DNA of 64,000 nucleotides, taken from assembly GCA_031374735.1 (NCBI GenBank), contig JANMGQ010000004.1, positions 23,111-87,110 on the forward strand, in the 5' to 3' direction. This document shows, piece after piece, positions 9,202 through 18,190 of the stretch. Made by a program: the position numbers and the translations under genes. The stretch's first letter is position 1. The number at the start of each line of letters is the position of its first letter. The notes under the pieces were generated by a model. It had not been told where the DNA came from and ran no database searches. It saw only the letters and a list, made by a program, of their open reading frames with translations. The stretch is from JABFRJ01 sp031374735 (GTDB taxonomy: Bacteria > Pseudomonadota > Alphaproteobacteria > Rhizobiales > Hyphomicrobiaceae).

Positions 9202-12150
9202 CTACCCCTTCAACGCCTCCGCCAGCAGCGCCTTTTGCTCCGCCGCATGGCGCGATGCCAAGCCTGTTGCCGTCGCGGCGGAGGCTGTGCGGCCGGCATA
9301 GACGGCGCGTTTCGTGCGTGCGCCCGGGATTTGGGCCAATGTTGCCTCGAGGTTCGGCTCGACGAATGTCCAGGCACCCATGTTCTTGGGCTCTTCCTGG
9401 CACCAGACCATCTCGGCGGTCTTAAAGCGCGAGAGTTCCTTAATCAGAGCCTTGGCCGGGAACGGATAGAGTTGTTCGACCCTCAGCAGATAGATGTCAT
9501 TGATCCCCGCCGCCTCACGGGCCTCATAGAGGTCATAGTAGACCTTGCCCGAGCACAGCACGACGCGGCGGATCTTGTCGTCGGGCACGAGCTGGATCTT
9601 CTCGCCCTTGAGGTACTGCGCATCATCCCACAGCACGCGATGGAACGACGAGCCGGCAGCCAGTTCGTCGAGACGCGACGTGGCGCGCTTGTGGCGCAAC
9701 AACGACTTCGGCGTCATGAGGATGAGCGGCTTGCGCACCTTGCGATTGATCTGACGGCGCAGGATGTGGAAGTAGTTGGCGGGCGTCGTGCAGTTGGCGA
9801 CTTGCCAGTTGTCCTCGGCCGAGGCCTGCAGGAACCGCTCGAGTCGGGCCGACGAATGCTCCGGCCCCTGGCCCTCGTAGCCATGCGGCAGCAGGCAGAC
9901 GAGGCCGGACATACGCAGCCACTTGCGCTCGCCAGCCGACAGGAACTGATCAAACAGCACCTGCGCGCCGTTGGCGAAGTCGCCGAATTGCGCTTCCCAC
10001 ATGACTAGAGCGTTGGGTTCGGCCAGCGTGTAGCCATATTCGAAACCAAGCACCGCTTCTTCCGAAAGCATCGAGTTGATGACCTCGTACGGCCGCTGAT
10101 CTGGCGAGACGTACTTCAGCGGCGTATATTGCTTTTCCGTCTCCTGATCGACCAGCACCGAGTGGCGCTGCGAGAACGTGCCGCGCTCGCAATCCTGCCC
10201 CGACAAGCGCACACGCACCTTCTCGCGCACCAGTGTTGCGAAGGCGAGATGCTCGGCCATGGCCCAATCAAGACCGAGCCCACTCTCCACCATCTTGCGG
10301 CGGTTTTCCAGCAGGCGCTCGATCGTCTTGTGCGGCTTGAAGTCGTTCGGCACCGTGGTGATGCGGCGGCCGACTTCGCGCAGAACGTCCATTTCGACGC
10401 CGGTGTTGCCGCGCCGTTCTTCGTCCTCGTCGTTGCCGACTTTGGACCAAACGCCCGTCTTCCAATCGGCTTCGTTGGGCTTGTAGCCCTCCGACAGCTT
10501 CAATTCATTGTCGAGATGGGCGCGCACCTTGCCCTTCATCTCATCAAGCTGTGCGGCCGTGAGCGTGCCCTCTTTGACCAGCTTGTCGCCGTACAGCGTC
10601 ACGGTCGTCGGGTGCGCACGAATTTTGCGATACATCAGCGGCTGCGTGAATCCCGGTTCGTCCGACTCGTTGTGGCCGTGGCGGCGGTAGCAGATCATGT
10701 CGATCACGACAGGCTTCTGGAATTTCATGCGGAATTCAGTGGCGATCTTGGCCACATGCACGACGGCTTCCGGGTCGTCGCCGTTGACATGGAAAATCGG
10801 CGCTTCCACCATCTTCGCGACGTCGGTGCAGTAGGGCGAGGAGCGCGAGAACTTTGGGTTGGTCGTGAAGCCGATCTGGTTGTTGATGACGAAGTGGATC
10901 GATCCGCCTGTGCGGTGGCCACGCAGGCCTGAAAGGCCAAAGCACTCGGCGACCACGCCCTGGCCGGCAAACGCTGCATCACCGTGGATCAGCAGCGGCA
11001 ACACGGCGCGACGATCGGTTGGCAGGCAGCCGTGCTGGTCTTGTTTGGCGCGCACCTTGCCGAGCACGACGGGGTCGACGATTTCAAGATGCGACGGGTT
11101 CGCCGTCAGAGACAGGTGCACCTTGTTGCCATCGAACTCGCGATCGGAGGAGGCGCCAAGGTGGTACTTAACGTCGCCCGAGCCTTCAACGTCGTCAGGC
11201 TTGAAGCTGCCACCGCGGAACTCATTGAAGATGGCGCGCATGGGCTTCGACATGACGTTGGCAAGCGTTGTCAGGCGGCCGCGGTGGGCCATGCCGAGCA
11301 CGATTTCTTTCACGCCCAATTGCCCGCCGCGCTTGATGATCTGCTCCAGCGCCGGCACCATCGATTCGCCGCCCTCAAGGCCGAAGCGCTTGGTGCCCGT
11401 GAACTTGACGTCGGCGAACTTCTCGAAGCTCTCGGCCTCGATCAACTTGTTCAGAATGGCAGCTTTGCCCTCGGGCGTGAACGTGATGTCCTTGTCGGCG
11501 CCCTCCATCCGCTCCTGCAGCCAGCTCTTCTGCGCGGCCGACGTGATGTGCATGAACTCCAGGCCGATGTGACGGCAGTACGTGCGGCGCAGGATCTTCA
11601 AGATCTGCCGCATGGTCGCGACTTCCAGCCCCAGCACCTTGTCGATGAAAATGGGGCGGTCGAGATCGGCTTCCGTGAAGCCATAGGTCTCAGGCTTGAG
11701 TTCCTTGTGCACCTTGCGCTCGGTGATATCGAGCGGGTCGAGGTCGGCAATCAGGTGCCCCATGACGCGGTAGGCGCGGATGATCATCAACGCGCGGATG
11801 CTGTCTTGCGTGGCGCGGTGGCTTGCGACCGGTGTCAGGTCATAGCCAGCCGACTGCGCGCGCGCGGCAATTTTGGTGTGAAGATCGGCTTCGCTCGGTT
11901 CGTCGGACGTAAAGTCTGCGCCAAGCGCCCCGAGCATGTCCTTGTCATCGAGGCCGTTTGCACGACCGCTCGGCTTTTGGCCGCGTGTCTCTTGATCGCG
12001 CACGCTCTCAAAGAATCTTTGCCACTCTGGTCCGACGGACGTGGGATTCTGCTCCCATTTCTCCTGCAACTGCTCGATGTAAGCGGCATTGGCGCCGTCC
12101 AGGAATGCGGACTGGAGGAAAGCAGCGTTGGCCGGTTGGCGATCGGACAT
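9202..12150 (-). CDS. sucA: 2-oxoglutarate dehydrogenase E1 component
   Basis: Thiamine-diphosphate decarboxylase subunit of the 2-oxoglutarate dehydrogenase complex of the TCA cycle. 982 residues, close to the usual length. Seen: the N-terminal FLDGANAAYIEQLQEKW segment that contacts E2, the TPP motif GDAAFAGQGVV ... INNQIGFTT, the substrate-site HRGRL, and the C-terminal EEPKNMGAW block. sucB and lpd normally follow sucA, but here downstream are rsfS and a methyltransferase on other transcripts. The E2 and E3 genes must lie elsewhere, or this operon has been split. Confidence 0.97.
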   Translation of the reverse strand: MSDRQPANAAFLQSAFLDGANAAYIEQLQEKWEQNPTSVGPEWQRFFESVRDQETRGQKPSGRANGLDDKDMLGALGADFTSDEPSEADLHTKIAARAQSAGYDLTPVASHRATQDSIRALMIIRAYRVMGHLIADLDPLDITERKVHKELKPETYGFTEADLDRPIFIDKVLGLEVATMRQILKILRRTYCRHIGLEFMHITSAAQKSWLQERMEGADKDITFTPEGKAAILNKLIEAESFEKFADVKFTGTKRFGLEGGESMVPALEQIIKRGGQLGVKEIVLGMAHRGRLTTLANVMSKPMRAIFNEFRGGSFKPDDVEGSGDVKYHLGASSDREFDGNKVHLSLTANPSHLEIVDPVVLGKVRAKQDQHGCLPTDRRAVLPLLIHGDAAFAGQGVVAECFGLSGLRGHRTGGSIHFVINNQIGFTTNPKFSRSSPYCTDVAKMVEAPIFHVNGDDPEAVVHVAKIATEFRMKFQKPVVIDMICYRRHGHNESDEPGFTQPLMYRKIRAHPTTVTLYGDKLVKEGTLTAAQLDEMKGKVRAHLDNELKLSEGYKPNEADWKTGVWSKVGNDEDEERRGNTGVEMDVLREVGRRITTVPNDFKPHKTIERLLENRRKMVESGLGLDWAMAEHLAFATLVREKVRVRLSGQDCERGTFSQRHSVLVDQETEKQYTPLKYVSPDQRPYEVINSMLSEEAVLGFEYGYTLAEPNALVMWEAQFGDFANGAQVLFDQFLSAGERKWLRMSGLVCLLPHGYEGQGPEHSSARLERFLQASAEDNWQVANCTTPANYFHILRRQINRKVRKPLILMTPKSLLRHKRATSRLDELAAGSSFHRVLWDDAQYLKGEKIQLVPDDKIRRVVLCSGKVYYDLYEAREAAGINDIYLLRVEQLYPFPAKALIKELSRFKTAEMVWCQEEPKNMGAWTFVEPNLEATLAQIPGARTKRAVYAGRTASAATATGLASRHAAEQKALLAEALKG

Positions 12151-12314
12151 GCAAGTGCTCCGCGGGCGGCGCCCATGGTGTGATTTGGGGCTGCTCTTAC
12201 GATGGCAGCGCGGATCGGGGAAGCGGGGAAACGGCGCAGCGATGCTCTCTCCACGGCCTCAAGTGTTGTGCAGGCACTGTTCACCGAGGCCGCGAGATCG
12301 CCATACTTGGACGC

Positions 12315-12875
12315 TCACGGCCGCGGATCGAACAGCCCCGTGGGCAAGCCGTCGAGGCTGGTGACATTTTTCTCGCGCCGATAGGCTTCGAGCGCCTCAT
12401 CATCTCGCGCAGCCGTCCAGCGCTGCAAATTCTCTCGTTCGGCCTTGTAGTCGAACAGGGGAACCGCGAAGCCGCACGAGGTCTGGACCATGTCAACAGT
12501 CAGCCGCATGATTTGGCGGGCGCCGCGAGGCATCTCGCCGCCGAAGGCCTCGGCAATCAACTCGCCGTAAGCCGCTGTGTCAGCGTGCAAAATCTCGCCG
12601 CGGCCGAACAGTCGCAGAATCATCGGTGCACCTTCGAAGGCGCAGAACATGATGGTCACCCGGCCACCCGCCTTGATATGTGCCGCCGTCTCGTTGCCAC
12701 TGCCGGTCAAGTCGAGATAGGCGACAGTGGTCGCGTCGATCACACGCAGCGCATCGGTGCTGCGCGGTGAGACGTTGACGTGTGATCCGCCCGCGGCAGA
12801 GGCAGTGAAGAAGATACGCTGCCGGGCGATGAAATCCCGGTGCGCCGGCTCGATCAACTTGAATTGCTTGCCCAT
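12315..12875 (-). CDS. pyridoxamine 5'-phosphate oxidase-like flavin-binding protein
   Basis: 186 residues from the ATG at 12875 (MGKQFKLIEP). The split-barrel pattern is visible: FIARQRIFFTASAA...VNVSPRS, TVAYLDLTGSGNETAAHI and RVTIMFCAFEGAPMILRLFGRGEIL, matching the PNPOx-related (general stress protein 26 type) family that binds FMN. The C-terminus (RREKNVTSLDGLPTGLFDPRP) is typical of the subgroup found in proteobacteria and fungi. The enzymatic role is unassigned. It lies upstream of sucA on the same strand but 160 bp away. Confidence 0.8.
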   Translation of the reverse strand: MGKQFKLIEPAHRDFIARQRIFFTASAAGGSHVNVSPRSTDALRVIDATTVAYLDLTGSGNETAAHIKAGGRVTIMFCAFEGAPMILRLFGRGEILHADTAAYGELIAEAFGGEMPRGARQIMRLTVDMVQTSCGFAVPLFDYKAERENLQRWTAARDDEALEAYRREKNVTSLDGLPTGLFDPRP

Positions 12876-12974
12876 TTTGCGTCTCTGCTGTCGTCGGCCT
12901 TCAAGCACCTTTGACCATGTCAGCCATTTGCTGCAAGACCCGCCGCACCTGAGTGTCTACATAGAGAGCCGCCC

Positions 12975-13343
12975 GTGGCGCTTCCACCTATCGCAATGTT
13001 GCTGCCTTTGGCAGGCGGCCCTGGGGGCGTCGCGCCTGTTCTGTTGCCAGATGTGCCGCTTGCGACAGTGCTTCTGTTTGCGGCTTTCAATCCCATCACC
13101 ATTGCGGTCGCTTACGCGCTCGGTCGCAAGGCCGATCAGTGGGCGAAGATCCTCATTGCCGCGTTTGCCGGTGCGCTTGCCGGAGCTGTTGCGCTGTGGC
13201 TTGGAACGTTGCTGCGCATCGGCGCACTGGCCACACCCGGGCGTGCGGCTGCGGGAATTTTCGCCGCCGGGATCATTTTTGCACTGATACCCGCCGCAAT
13301 CGGTTATGTTCGACGCACAGACACATCAGCGCCGAATCACTAA
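12975..13343 (+). CDS. small integral membrane protein
   Basis: 122 residues starting with GTG (alternative ATG at 12993). Four hydrophobic stretches (about 1-16, 24-46, 55-80, 86-110) are separated by short loops with a KADQWAK turn. No recognised family. The stop is 25 bp before the protease start, so the two are probably co-transcribed. Confidence 0.65.
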   Translation: MALPPIAMLLPLAGGPGGVAPVLLPDVPLATVLLFAAFNPITIAVAYALGRKADQWAKILIAAFAGALAGAVALWLGTLLRIGALATPGRAAAGIFAAGIIFALIPAAIGYVRRTDTSAPNH

Positions 13344-13368
13344 CGGCAGCAAGACGCAGGGCGAGAGC

Positions 13369-14205
13369 ATGGGTTGGCAGCCGAACAAGCCGAACGGGAC
13401 GGGCAGCAACGGCTCGGGCAACCGGCCGGACAATGTCTATAAGTTCGAACCGCGCCGGCGCCCAAAGGGCGAGTGGCCGGTGAGTTCCTCGTTCCTCGGC
13501 CTTTGCGCCGCATTTCTGATCATGGGCGGCATCATGATGTTCATGCCCCAGTTCGCGCGCGGTGCCGTGTTTCCGTTCGTGGTGGCCGGCTGGGTGATCT
13601 CGCTGTGCCTGCATGAGTTCGGCCATGCCTTCACCGCTTACAAGTATGGCGACGTGACCGTGAAGGATCAGGGCTATCTGACCCTGGATCCGCTGAAATA
13701 CGCCGACCCGCTGACCTCGATACTGTTCCCGATCCTGATCGTCGCCATGGGCGGCATCGGCCTGCCGGGCGGCTCGGTTTACGTGAAGACGCAGCTGTTT
13801 CGCGAAAGTTGGCAGAGGGCCGCCATGTCTGCGGCTGGGCCGTTCATGAACCTCGTGTTCTTGTTCATCGCCATGGCGTTTCTGCACCTCGTCAGTGTGC
13901 CCCCGGTGTTGTTTGCAGCGCTGTCGTTTATCGCGCTGCTGCAGATCACCTCTTTTGTCTTTAATCTGTTGCCCGTCCCCGGCTTTGACGGGTGGGGCGT
14001 GATCGAGCCGTGGCTGCCGCAGAACGTGCGCGAGTTCGGCTATAAGTTCGCACCTATCGCCATGATCCTGGTGCTGTTGCTGGCTTTCGCGATGCCCGGA
14101 TTCTTCAGTTTCGTGTGGCGCATCGCCTTCATGATAGGCGATCCCATCGGCCTCGATTTCCGGCAGGCTGGCGCGGGCTTGCGGCTGTTTCAGTTCTGGC
14201 GGTGA
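13369..14205 (+). CDS. site-2-type (M50) metalloprotease, integral membrane
   Basis: 278 residues from the ATG at 13369. The zinc motif HEFGH sits in a transmembrane helix (LCLHEFGHAFTAYKYGD), and the third-ligand motif NLLPVPGFDGWG occurs about 120 residues later, the hallmark of S2P/rhomboid-unrelated M50 peptidases of the short site-2 class. The N-terminus is a Gly/Asn-rich cytoplasmic tail with a basic patch (PRRRPKGEW). No PDZ domain, so it is not RseP. It probably cleaves a membrane-anchored substrate, identity unknown. Confidence 0.85.
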   Translation: MGWQPNKPNGTGSNGSGNRPDNVYKFEPRRRPKGEWPVSSSFLGLCAAFLIMGGIMMFMPQFARGAVFPFVVAGWVISLCLHEFGHAFTAYKYGDVTVKDQGYLTLDPLKYADPLTSILFPILIVAMGGIGLPGGSVYVKTQLFRESWQRAAMSAAGPFMNLVFLFIAMAFLHLVSVPPVLFAALSFIALLQITSFVFNLLPVPGFDGWGVIEPWLPQNVREFGYKFAPIAMILVLLLAFAMPGFFSFVWRIAFMIGDPIGLDFRQAGAGLRLFQFWR

Positions 14206-14357
14206 ACAGAGACGCCTCCGGGATGTGACGGCTCAGGCTGCGACGCAGAGCTGACAAAGCCAAACTTGCGAAGCTGATTGACGCGCGGCGGCGGCGGACG
14301 TATGCGCGGTGCGGGCCACCTCTCCCCACCGAGAGGCATCTATCTGGAAGGATAGCC

Positions 14358-15524
14358 ATGACCGTCGCTGCCAAACCGGCGCTCAAGCCGCGCGTTCCAC
14401 ATTTTTCGTCCGGCCCCTGCGCCAAGCGCCCCGGCTGGTCCCTTCAAGCCCTGGACAATGCCTTTCTCGCCCGCTCGCATCGCGCGAAAGAGGGCAAGGA
14501 GCGCCTGAAACTCGCCATCGACAAGACCAAGGCGCTGCTCGGCCTGCCCGCCGATTTCCATTGCGCCATCGTGCCGGCCTCCGACACAGGCGCCTATGAA
14601 ATGGCCATGTGGACGATGCTGGGCCAGCGCCCGGTCGATGCCCTCGCCTGGGAAAGTTTCGGCGAAGGCTGGGTGACCGACGTCGTCAAGCAACTGAAGC
14701 TCAAAGACGCGCGCATTCTCAAGGCCGACTACGGCCACCTGCCGGATTTGAAGCAGGTCGATTTTTCGCGCGATGTGCTGTTCACCGCCAATGGCACGAC
14801 ATCGGGCGTCAAGATCCCGAACTACGACTGGATCCCGGCCGATCGCGAAGGTCTGACCTTCGTTGATGCCACCTCGGCGGCATTCGCGCAGGCGGTCGAC
14901 TGGTCGAAGGTCGATGTGTTCACGTTCAGCTGGCAAAAGGTGCTCGGTGGCGAAGCCGCCCACGGCATGCTGATCCTGTCGCCGCGCGCTGTACAGCGGC
15001 TCGAAAGCTACACGCCAACTTGGCCCCTGCCGAAGATCTTCCGCCTGACCAAGGGTGGCAAGTTCACCAAAGAGGTGTTCGAGGGCGAGACCATCAACAC
15101 GCCGTCCATGCTGTGCGTCGAGGATTATCTCGATGCGCTGGCCTGGGCCGAAACCATCGGCGGCGCGACGGGCTTGCGCGAGCGTGCCGACGCCAACGCA
15201 AAAGTGTTGTTCGACTGGATCTCCAAGACGCCGTGGATCGAGAATCTCGCCTTTGATCCAGCGACACGCTCGAACACGAGCGTGTGCGTGCGTTTCACCG
15301 ATCCGAAGATCGCGGCGCTGTCGGCCGACGCGCAGGCCGCGTTCGTGAAGAGCTTCGTGGCGTTGCTCGATAAGGAAGGCGCCGCCAACGACATCGCCTA
15401 CTACCGCGACGCCCCTCCCGGCCTGCGCATCTGGTGCGGCTCCACGGTCGAAACAAGCGATGTCGCAGCTCTCGTGCCGTGGCTCGAATGGGCGTTCGCC
15501 GCTGAGTGCACGAAATTGGCATGA
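14358..15524 (+). CDS. serC: phosphoserine aminotransferase
   Basis: Second step of serine synthesis: 3-phosphohydroxypyruvate plus glutamate to phosphoserine; also usable for vitamin B6 synthesis. 388 residues of the alphaproteobacterial-type SerC. Seen: HFSSGPCAKRPGW N-terminus, VPASDTGAYEMAMW, and the PLP lysine in TFSWQKVLGGEAAHG (Lys194). An AAGGATAG ribosome binding site lies just before the ATG. serA follows on the same strand, separated by a 190-bp REP pair. Confidence 0.95.
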   Translation: MTVAAKPALKPRVPHFSSGPCAKRPGWSLQALDNAFLARSHRAKEGKERLKLAIDKTKALLGLPADFHCAIVPASDTGAYEMAMWTMLGQRPVDALAWESFGEGWVTDVVKQLKLKDARILKADYGHLPDLKQVDFSRDVLFTANGTTSGVKIPNYDWIPADREGLTFVDATSAAFAQAVDWSKVDVFTFSWQKVLGGEAAHGMLILSPRAVQRLESYTPTWPLPKIFRLTKGGKFTKEVFEGETINTPSMLCVEDYLDALAWAETIGGATGLRERADANAKVLFDWISKTPWIENLAFDPATRSNTSVCVRFTDPKIAALSADAQAAFVKSFVALLDKEGAANDIAYYRDAPPGLRIWCGSTVETSDVAALVPWLEWAFAAECTKLA

Positions 15525-15533
15525 ACCTCCTTC

Positions 15534-15703
15534 GCCCCTCCCTTCAGAGGGGAGAAGGTGCCCGAAGGGCGGATGAGGGGCAGCCACTTGCTCCGACACG
15601 CAGGGCACACATTTCAGCGTCTGCCTGCAGAACGATTCTCGCAGATGCTGCCCCTCACCCGCCCTATCGGGCACCCTCGCCCCCTGAAGAAGGGGGAGAG
15701 GGA
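15534..15703. repeat. inverted pair of REP-like elements between serC and serA
   Basis: Left unit 15534-15583 (CGCCCCTCCC...AGGGGAGAAGG, ending GATGAGGGGCAGC) and right unit 15648-15703 (GCTGCCCCTCACCC...CCCCCTGAAGAAGGGGGAGAGGG) are arranged head to head, so GAGGGGCAGC (15575-15584) can pair with GCTGCCCCTC (15648-15657). This BIME-like arrangement sits inside a biosynthetic operon. The last purine-rich arm supplies the ribosome binding site for serA. Confidence 0.75.
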
Positions 15704-15716
15704 AAAGGATACGACC

Positions 15717-17297
15717 ATGCCCAAAGTCCTCATCGCTGACGCCCTCTCCCCCGCTGCCGTCGCCATCTTCAAGGAGCGCGGCATCGAGGTCGACATGAAG
15801 GTCGGCTTGTCGAAAGACGAACTCGAAAAAATCATCGGCGACTACGACGGTCTCGCGGTCCGTTCGGCCACCAAGGCGACCGAGAAGTTGCTGAAGGCGG
15901 CAACGAGATTGCGCGTCATCGGCCGGGCCGGCATCGGTGTCGACAACGTCGACATCAAGGCCGCGACGGCCAAGGGCGTGATCGTCATGAACACGCCCTT
16001 TGGTAACTCCATTACAACAGCAGAACACGCGATCTCCATGATGATGGCGCTGGCCCGCCAGATCCCCGAGGCCGATCGCTCCACGCAAGCCGGCAAGTGG
16101 GAGAAGAACCGCTTTCTCGGCGTCGAACTCTACAACAAGACGCTCGGCGTCATCGGTTGCGGCAACATCGGCGCCATCGTCGCGGACCGCGCGGTGGGCT
16201 TGAAAATGCGTGTCATCGCCTTTGACCCGTTCCTGTCGCCGGAGCGCGCGCAAGAACTCGGCGTCGAGAAGGTCGAGCTGGATGACCTGTTCAAGCGCGC
16301 GGATTTCATCACGCTGCACACACCGCTGATCGAGAAGACACGCAACATCGTCGATGCGCGCGCGCTGGCGCTGTGCAAGAAAGGCGTGCGCCTCATCAAC
16401 TGCGCGCGTGGCGGGCTGATCGACGAGAAGGCCCTGTTGGACGCGCTCAAGTCCGGCCACGTGGCTGGTGCCGCGCTGGATGTCTTTCTCGAAGAACCGG
16501 CGAAAGAAAACCCGCTGTTCGGCGTGCCGAACCTGATTTGTACGCCGCATCTTGGCGCCGCCACCGGCGAAGCACAGGAGAACGTGGCGCTGCAAATTGC
16601 CGAGCAAATGTCGGACTATCTGTTGAAGGGCGCCATCTCGAACGCGGTCAATTTCCCCTCCATTACAGCTGAGGAGGCGCCGCGCCTGACGCCCTTCATC
16701 AAGCTCGCCGAACAGCTCGGCCTGTTTGCTGGACAGCTAACGGATGTGCGCATCAAAGGCATCAAGCTCACCTACTCCGGCGCTGTCGCCGAGCTGAACG
16801 TGAAGCCGATGACGGCTGTCGCCGTGGCGTCGGTGCTGAAACCCATGCTCGCCGACAGCATCAACATGGTCTCAGCCGTTTCCGTCGCGCAAGAGCGCGG
16901 CATCAAGATCGAGGAAACCAAGCGCGGCCAGGACGGCATCTACGAGAGTTACATCAAGCTGACAGTTGTGACCGACGACCATGATCGAGCGATTGCTGGC
17001 ACCGTGTTTTCGGACGGCCGCCCGCGCATCATCCAGGTGCGCGACATCAACATGGAATTCGAAGTTGCGCCCCACATGCTGTTCGTGCGCAACGCTGACA
17101 AACCCGGTTTTATTGGCCGCTTCGGATCTGTCATGGGCGAGTCGGGCGTCAATATCGCGACCATGAATCTCGGCCGCGACGGCCCAGGCGGCGAGGCCAT
17201 CTGCATCGTCGCGACGGATGAGCCGGTCAGTGAAAAGGTGTTCGGCGAGATCAAGGCACTGCCACAGGTGAAGCGGGTCAGCCGGTTGAAGTTTTGA
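15717..17297 (+). CDS. serA: D-3-phosphoglycerate dehydrogenase
   Basis: First step of serine synthesis. 526 residues, the long form with nucleotide-binding, ASB and ACT domains. Seen: NAD-binding GVIGCGNIGAIVADRA, the catalytic Arg in NCARGGLIDEKAL, a Glu in FLEEPA, the His in CTPHLGAATGEAQENVA, and a C-terminal ACT domain (MLFVRNADKPGFIGRFG...) that usually binds serine for feedback control. Start: the ATG at 15717 (MPKVLIADALS). An upstream in-frame extension to 15558 runs through REP DNA and is rejected. The purine run AGGGGGAGAGGG 14 nt upstream belongs to the REP arm. Confidence 0.96.
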   Translation: MPKVLIADALSPAAVAIFKERGIEVDMKVGLSKDELEKIIGDYDGLAVRSATKATEKLLKAATRLRVIGRAGIGVDNVDIKAATAKGVIVMNTPFGNSITTAEHAISMMMALARQIPEADRSTQAGKWEKNRFLGVELYNKTLGVIGCGNIGAIVADRAVGLKMRVIAFDPFLSPERAQELGVEKVELDDLFKRADFITLHTPLIEKTRNIVDARALALCKKGVRLINCARGGLIDEKALLDALKSGHVAGAALDVFLEEPAKENPLFGVPNLICTPHLGAATGEAQENVALQIAEQMSDYLLKGAISNAVNFPSITAEEAPRLTPFIKLAEQLGLFAGQLTDVRIKGIKLTYSGAVAELNVKPMTAVAVASVLKPMLADSINMVSAVSVAQERGIKIEETKRGQDGIYESYIKLTVVTDDHDRAIAGTVFSDGRPRIIQVRDINMEFEVAPHMLFVRNADKPGFIGRFGSVMGESGVNIATMNLGRDGPGGEAICIVATDEPVSEKVFGEIKALPQVKRVSRLKF

Positions 17298-17383
17298 ACT
17301 CAGGTCTTGCCCCGGTATCATCCGCGCCCATATTCGACCAATGTTGCGGGCCACGGTAGCCACCTACTGCAATGAGGCCGAGT

Positions 17384-18070
17384 ATGGCGCTGCGTCGACG
17401 CAATGTTCTGGTTCATGTCACGCGCGTGCTTGCGCTGGCAGCGGTTACAGCCCCGTTGGGCCTTGCGGCAGCTATGGCTCAGTCCAAACCGATCACCATC
17501 GTCGCCCTCGGCGACAGTCTATCGGCGGGCTATCAGCTGCCGGTCGCGAAGGCGTTCCCGGTTCAGCTCGAGGCGGCGCTGAAAGCACGTGGGCATGCCG
17601 TAACTGTCATCAACGCGGGTGTCTCCGGCGACACGACAGCGGCCGGGTTGGATCGGCTCGCCTGGGCGGTACCGCCCGAGGCTGACGCTGTGATTGTCGA
17701 GCTTGGCGCCAACGATGCGTTGCGCGGGCTCGATCCCGCCGAAGCGCGGCGCAATCTGGACAAGATCCTGACGGCACTCGCAGCCGACAAACGCGATCTC
17801 CTCGTCGCGGGCATGCGCGCGCCGCTGAACATGCCGCCCGCCTATCGCGAGGTCTTTGATCGCGTGTTCCCCGAACTCGCCACCAAGCACGGCGCTCTCT
17901 TGTATCCGTTTTTCCTCGAAAAGATCGCACTACAGCCAAAGCTCAATCTGCCCGATGGTATCCATCCGACGGCGGAAGGCGTGGCACTGATCGTCGCGGA
18001 CATCTTGCCCAAAGTCGAAGATCTCATTGCGCGCGTGAAGGTGCGCCGTGGCGAGAAGCCTGGCGGCTGA
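17384..18070 (+). CDS. tesA: GDSL esterase / lysophospholipase L1-like (TesA type)
   Basis: Periplasmic SGNH hydrolase. The signal peptide MALRRRNVLVHVTRVLALAAVTAPLGLAAAMAQ-like leader is followed by block I ALGDSLSAGYQL (Ser nucleophile), Gly in block II (INAGVSGDTT), block III ELGANDALRG and block V DGIHPTAEG (Asp/His), i.e. the full set. About 228 residues, the usual size for arylesterase / acyl-CoA thioesterase I. ATG 17384 has GAGG 6 nt upstream; 17372 is an alternative start. It is convergent with the RTX gene across a strong hairpin. Confidence 0.9.
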   Translation: MALRRRNVLVHVTRVLALAAVTAPLGLAAAMAQSKPITIVALGDSLSAGYQLPVAKAFPVQLEAALKARGHAVTVINAGVSGDTTAAGLDRLAWAVPPEADAVIVELGANDALRGLDPAEARRNLDKILTALAADKRDLLVAGMRAPLNMPPAYREVFDRVFPELATKHGALLYPFFLEKIALQPKLNLPDGIHPTAEGVALIVADILPKVEDLIARVKVRRGEKPGG

Positions 18071-18098
18071 CGTCAATCGGCATCGGCTTAAACGCAAA

Positions 18099-18136
18099 CG
18101 ACACCGCCCAGGGCAGGCATGCCCCAGGCGGTGTCG
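18099..18136. terminator. bidirectional hairpin terminator between tesA and the RTX gene
   Basis: CGACACCGCC (18099-18108) pairs perfectly with GGCGGTGTCG (18127-18136). An inner GGGCA/TGCCC stem extends the hairpin. There is no U-tract on either side, so it may act as a Rho-supported or bidirectional barrier between two convergent genes. Confidence 0.6.
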
Positions 18137-18190
18137 AAGAGCGCGGGTCCTGCACGGCCCCGCGCAATCGTTCGGGCCAAGCTCATCAGC

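Noticed and set aside
10984..12183. 399-aa frame opposite sucA
   Set aside because: Shadow of sucA; composition follows codon 3 bias of the real gene.
14340..16607. 755-aa antisense frame opposite serC and serA
   Set aside because: Spans two conserved genes and the REP gap; no domain seen; a by-product of high GC and absent stop codons.
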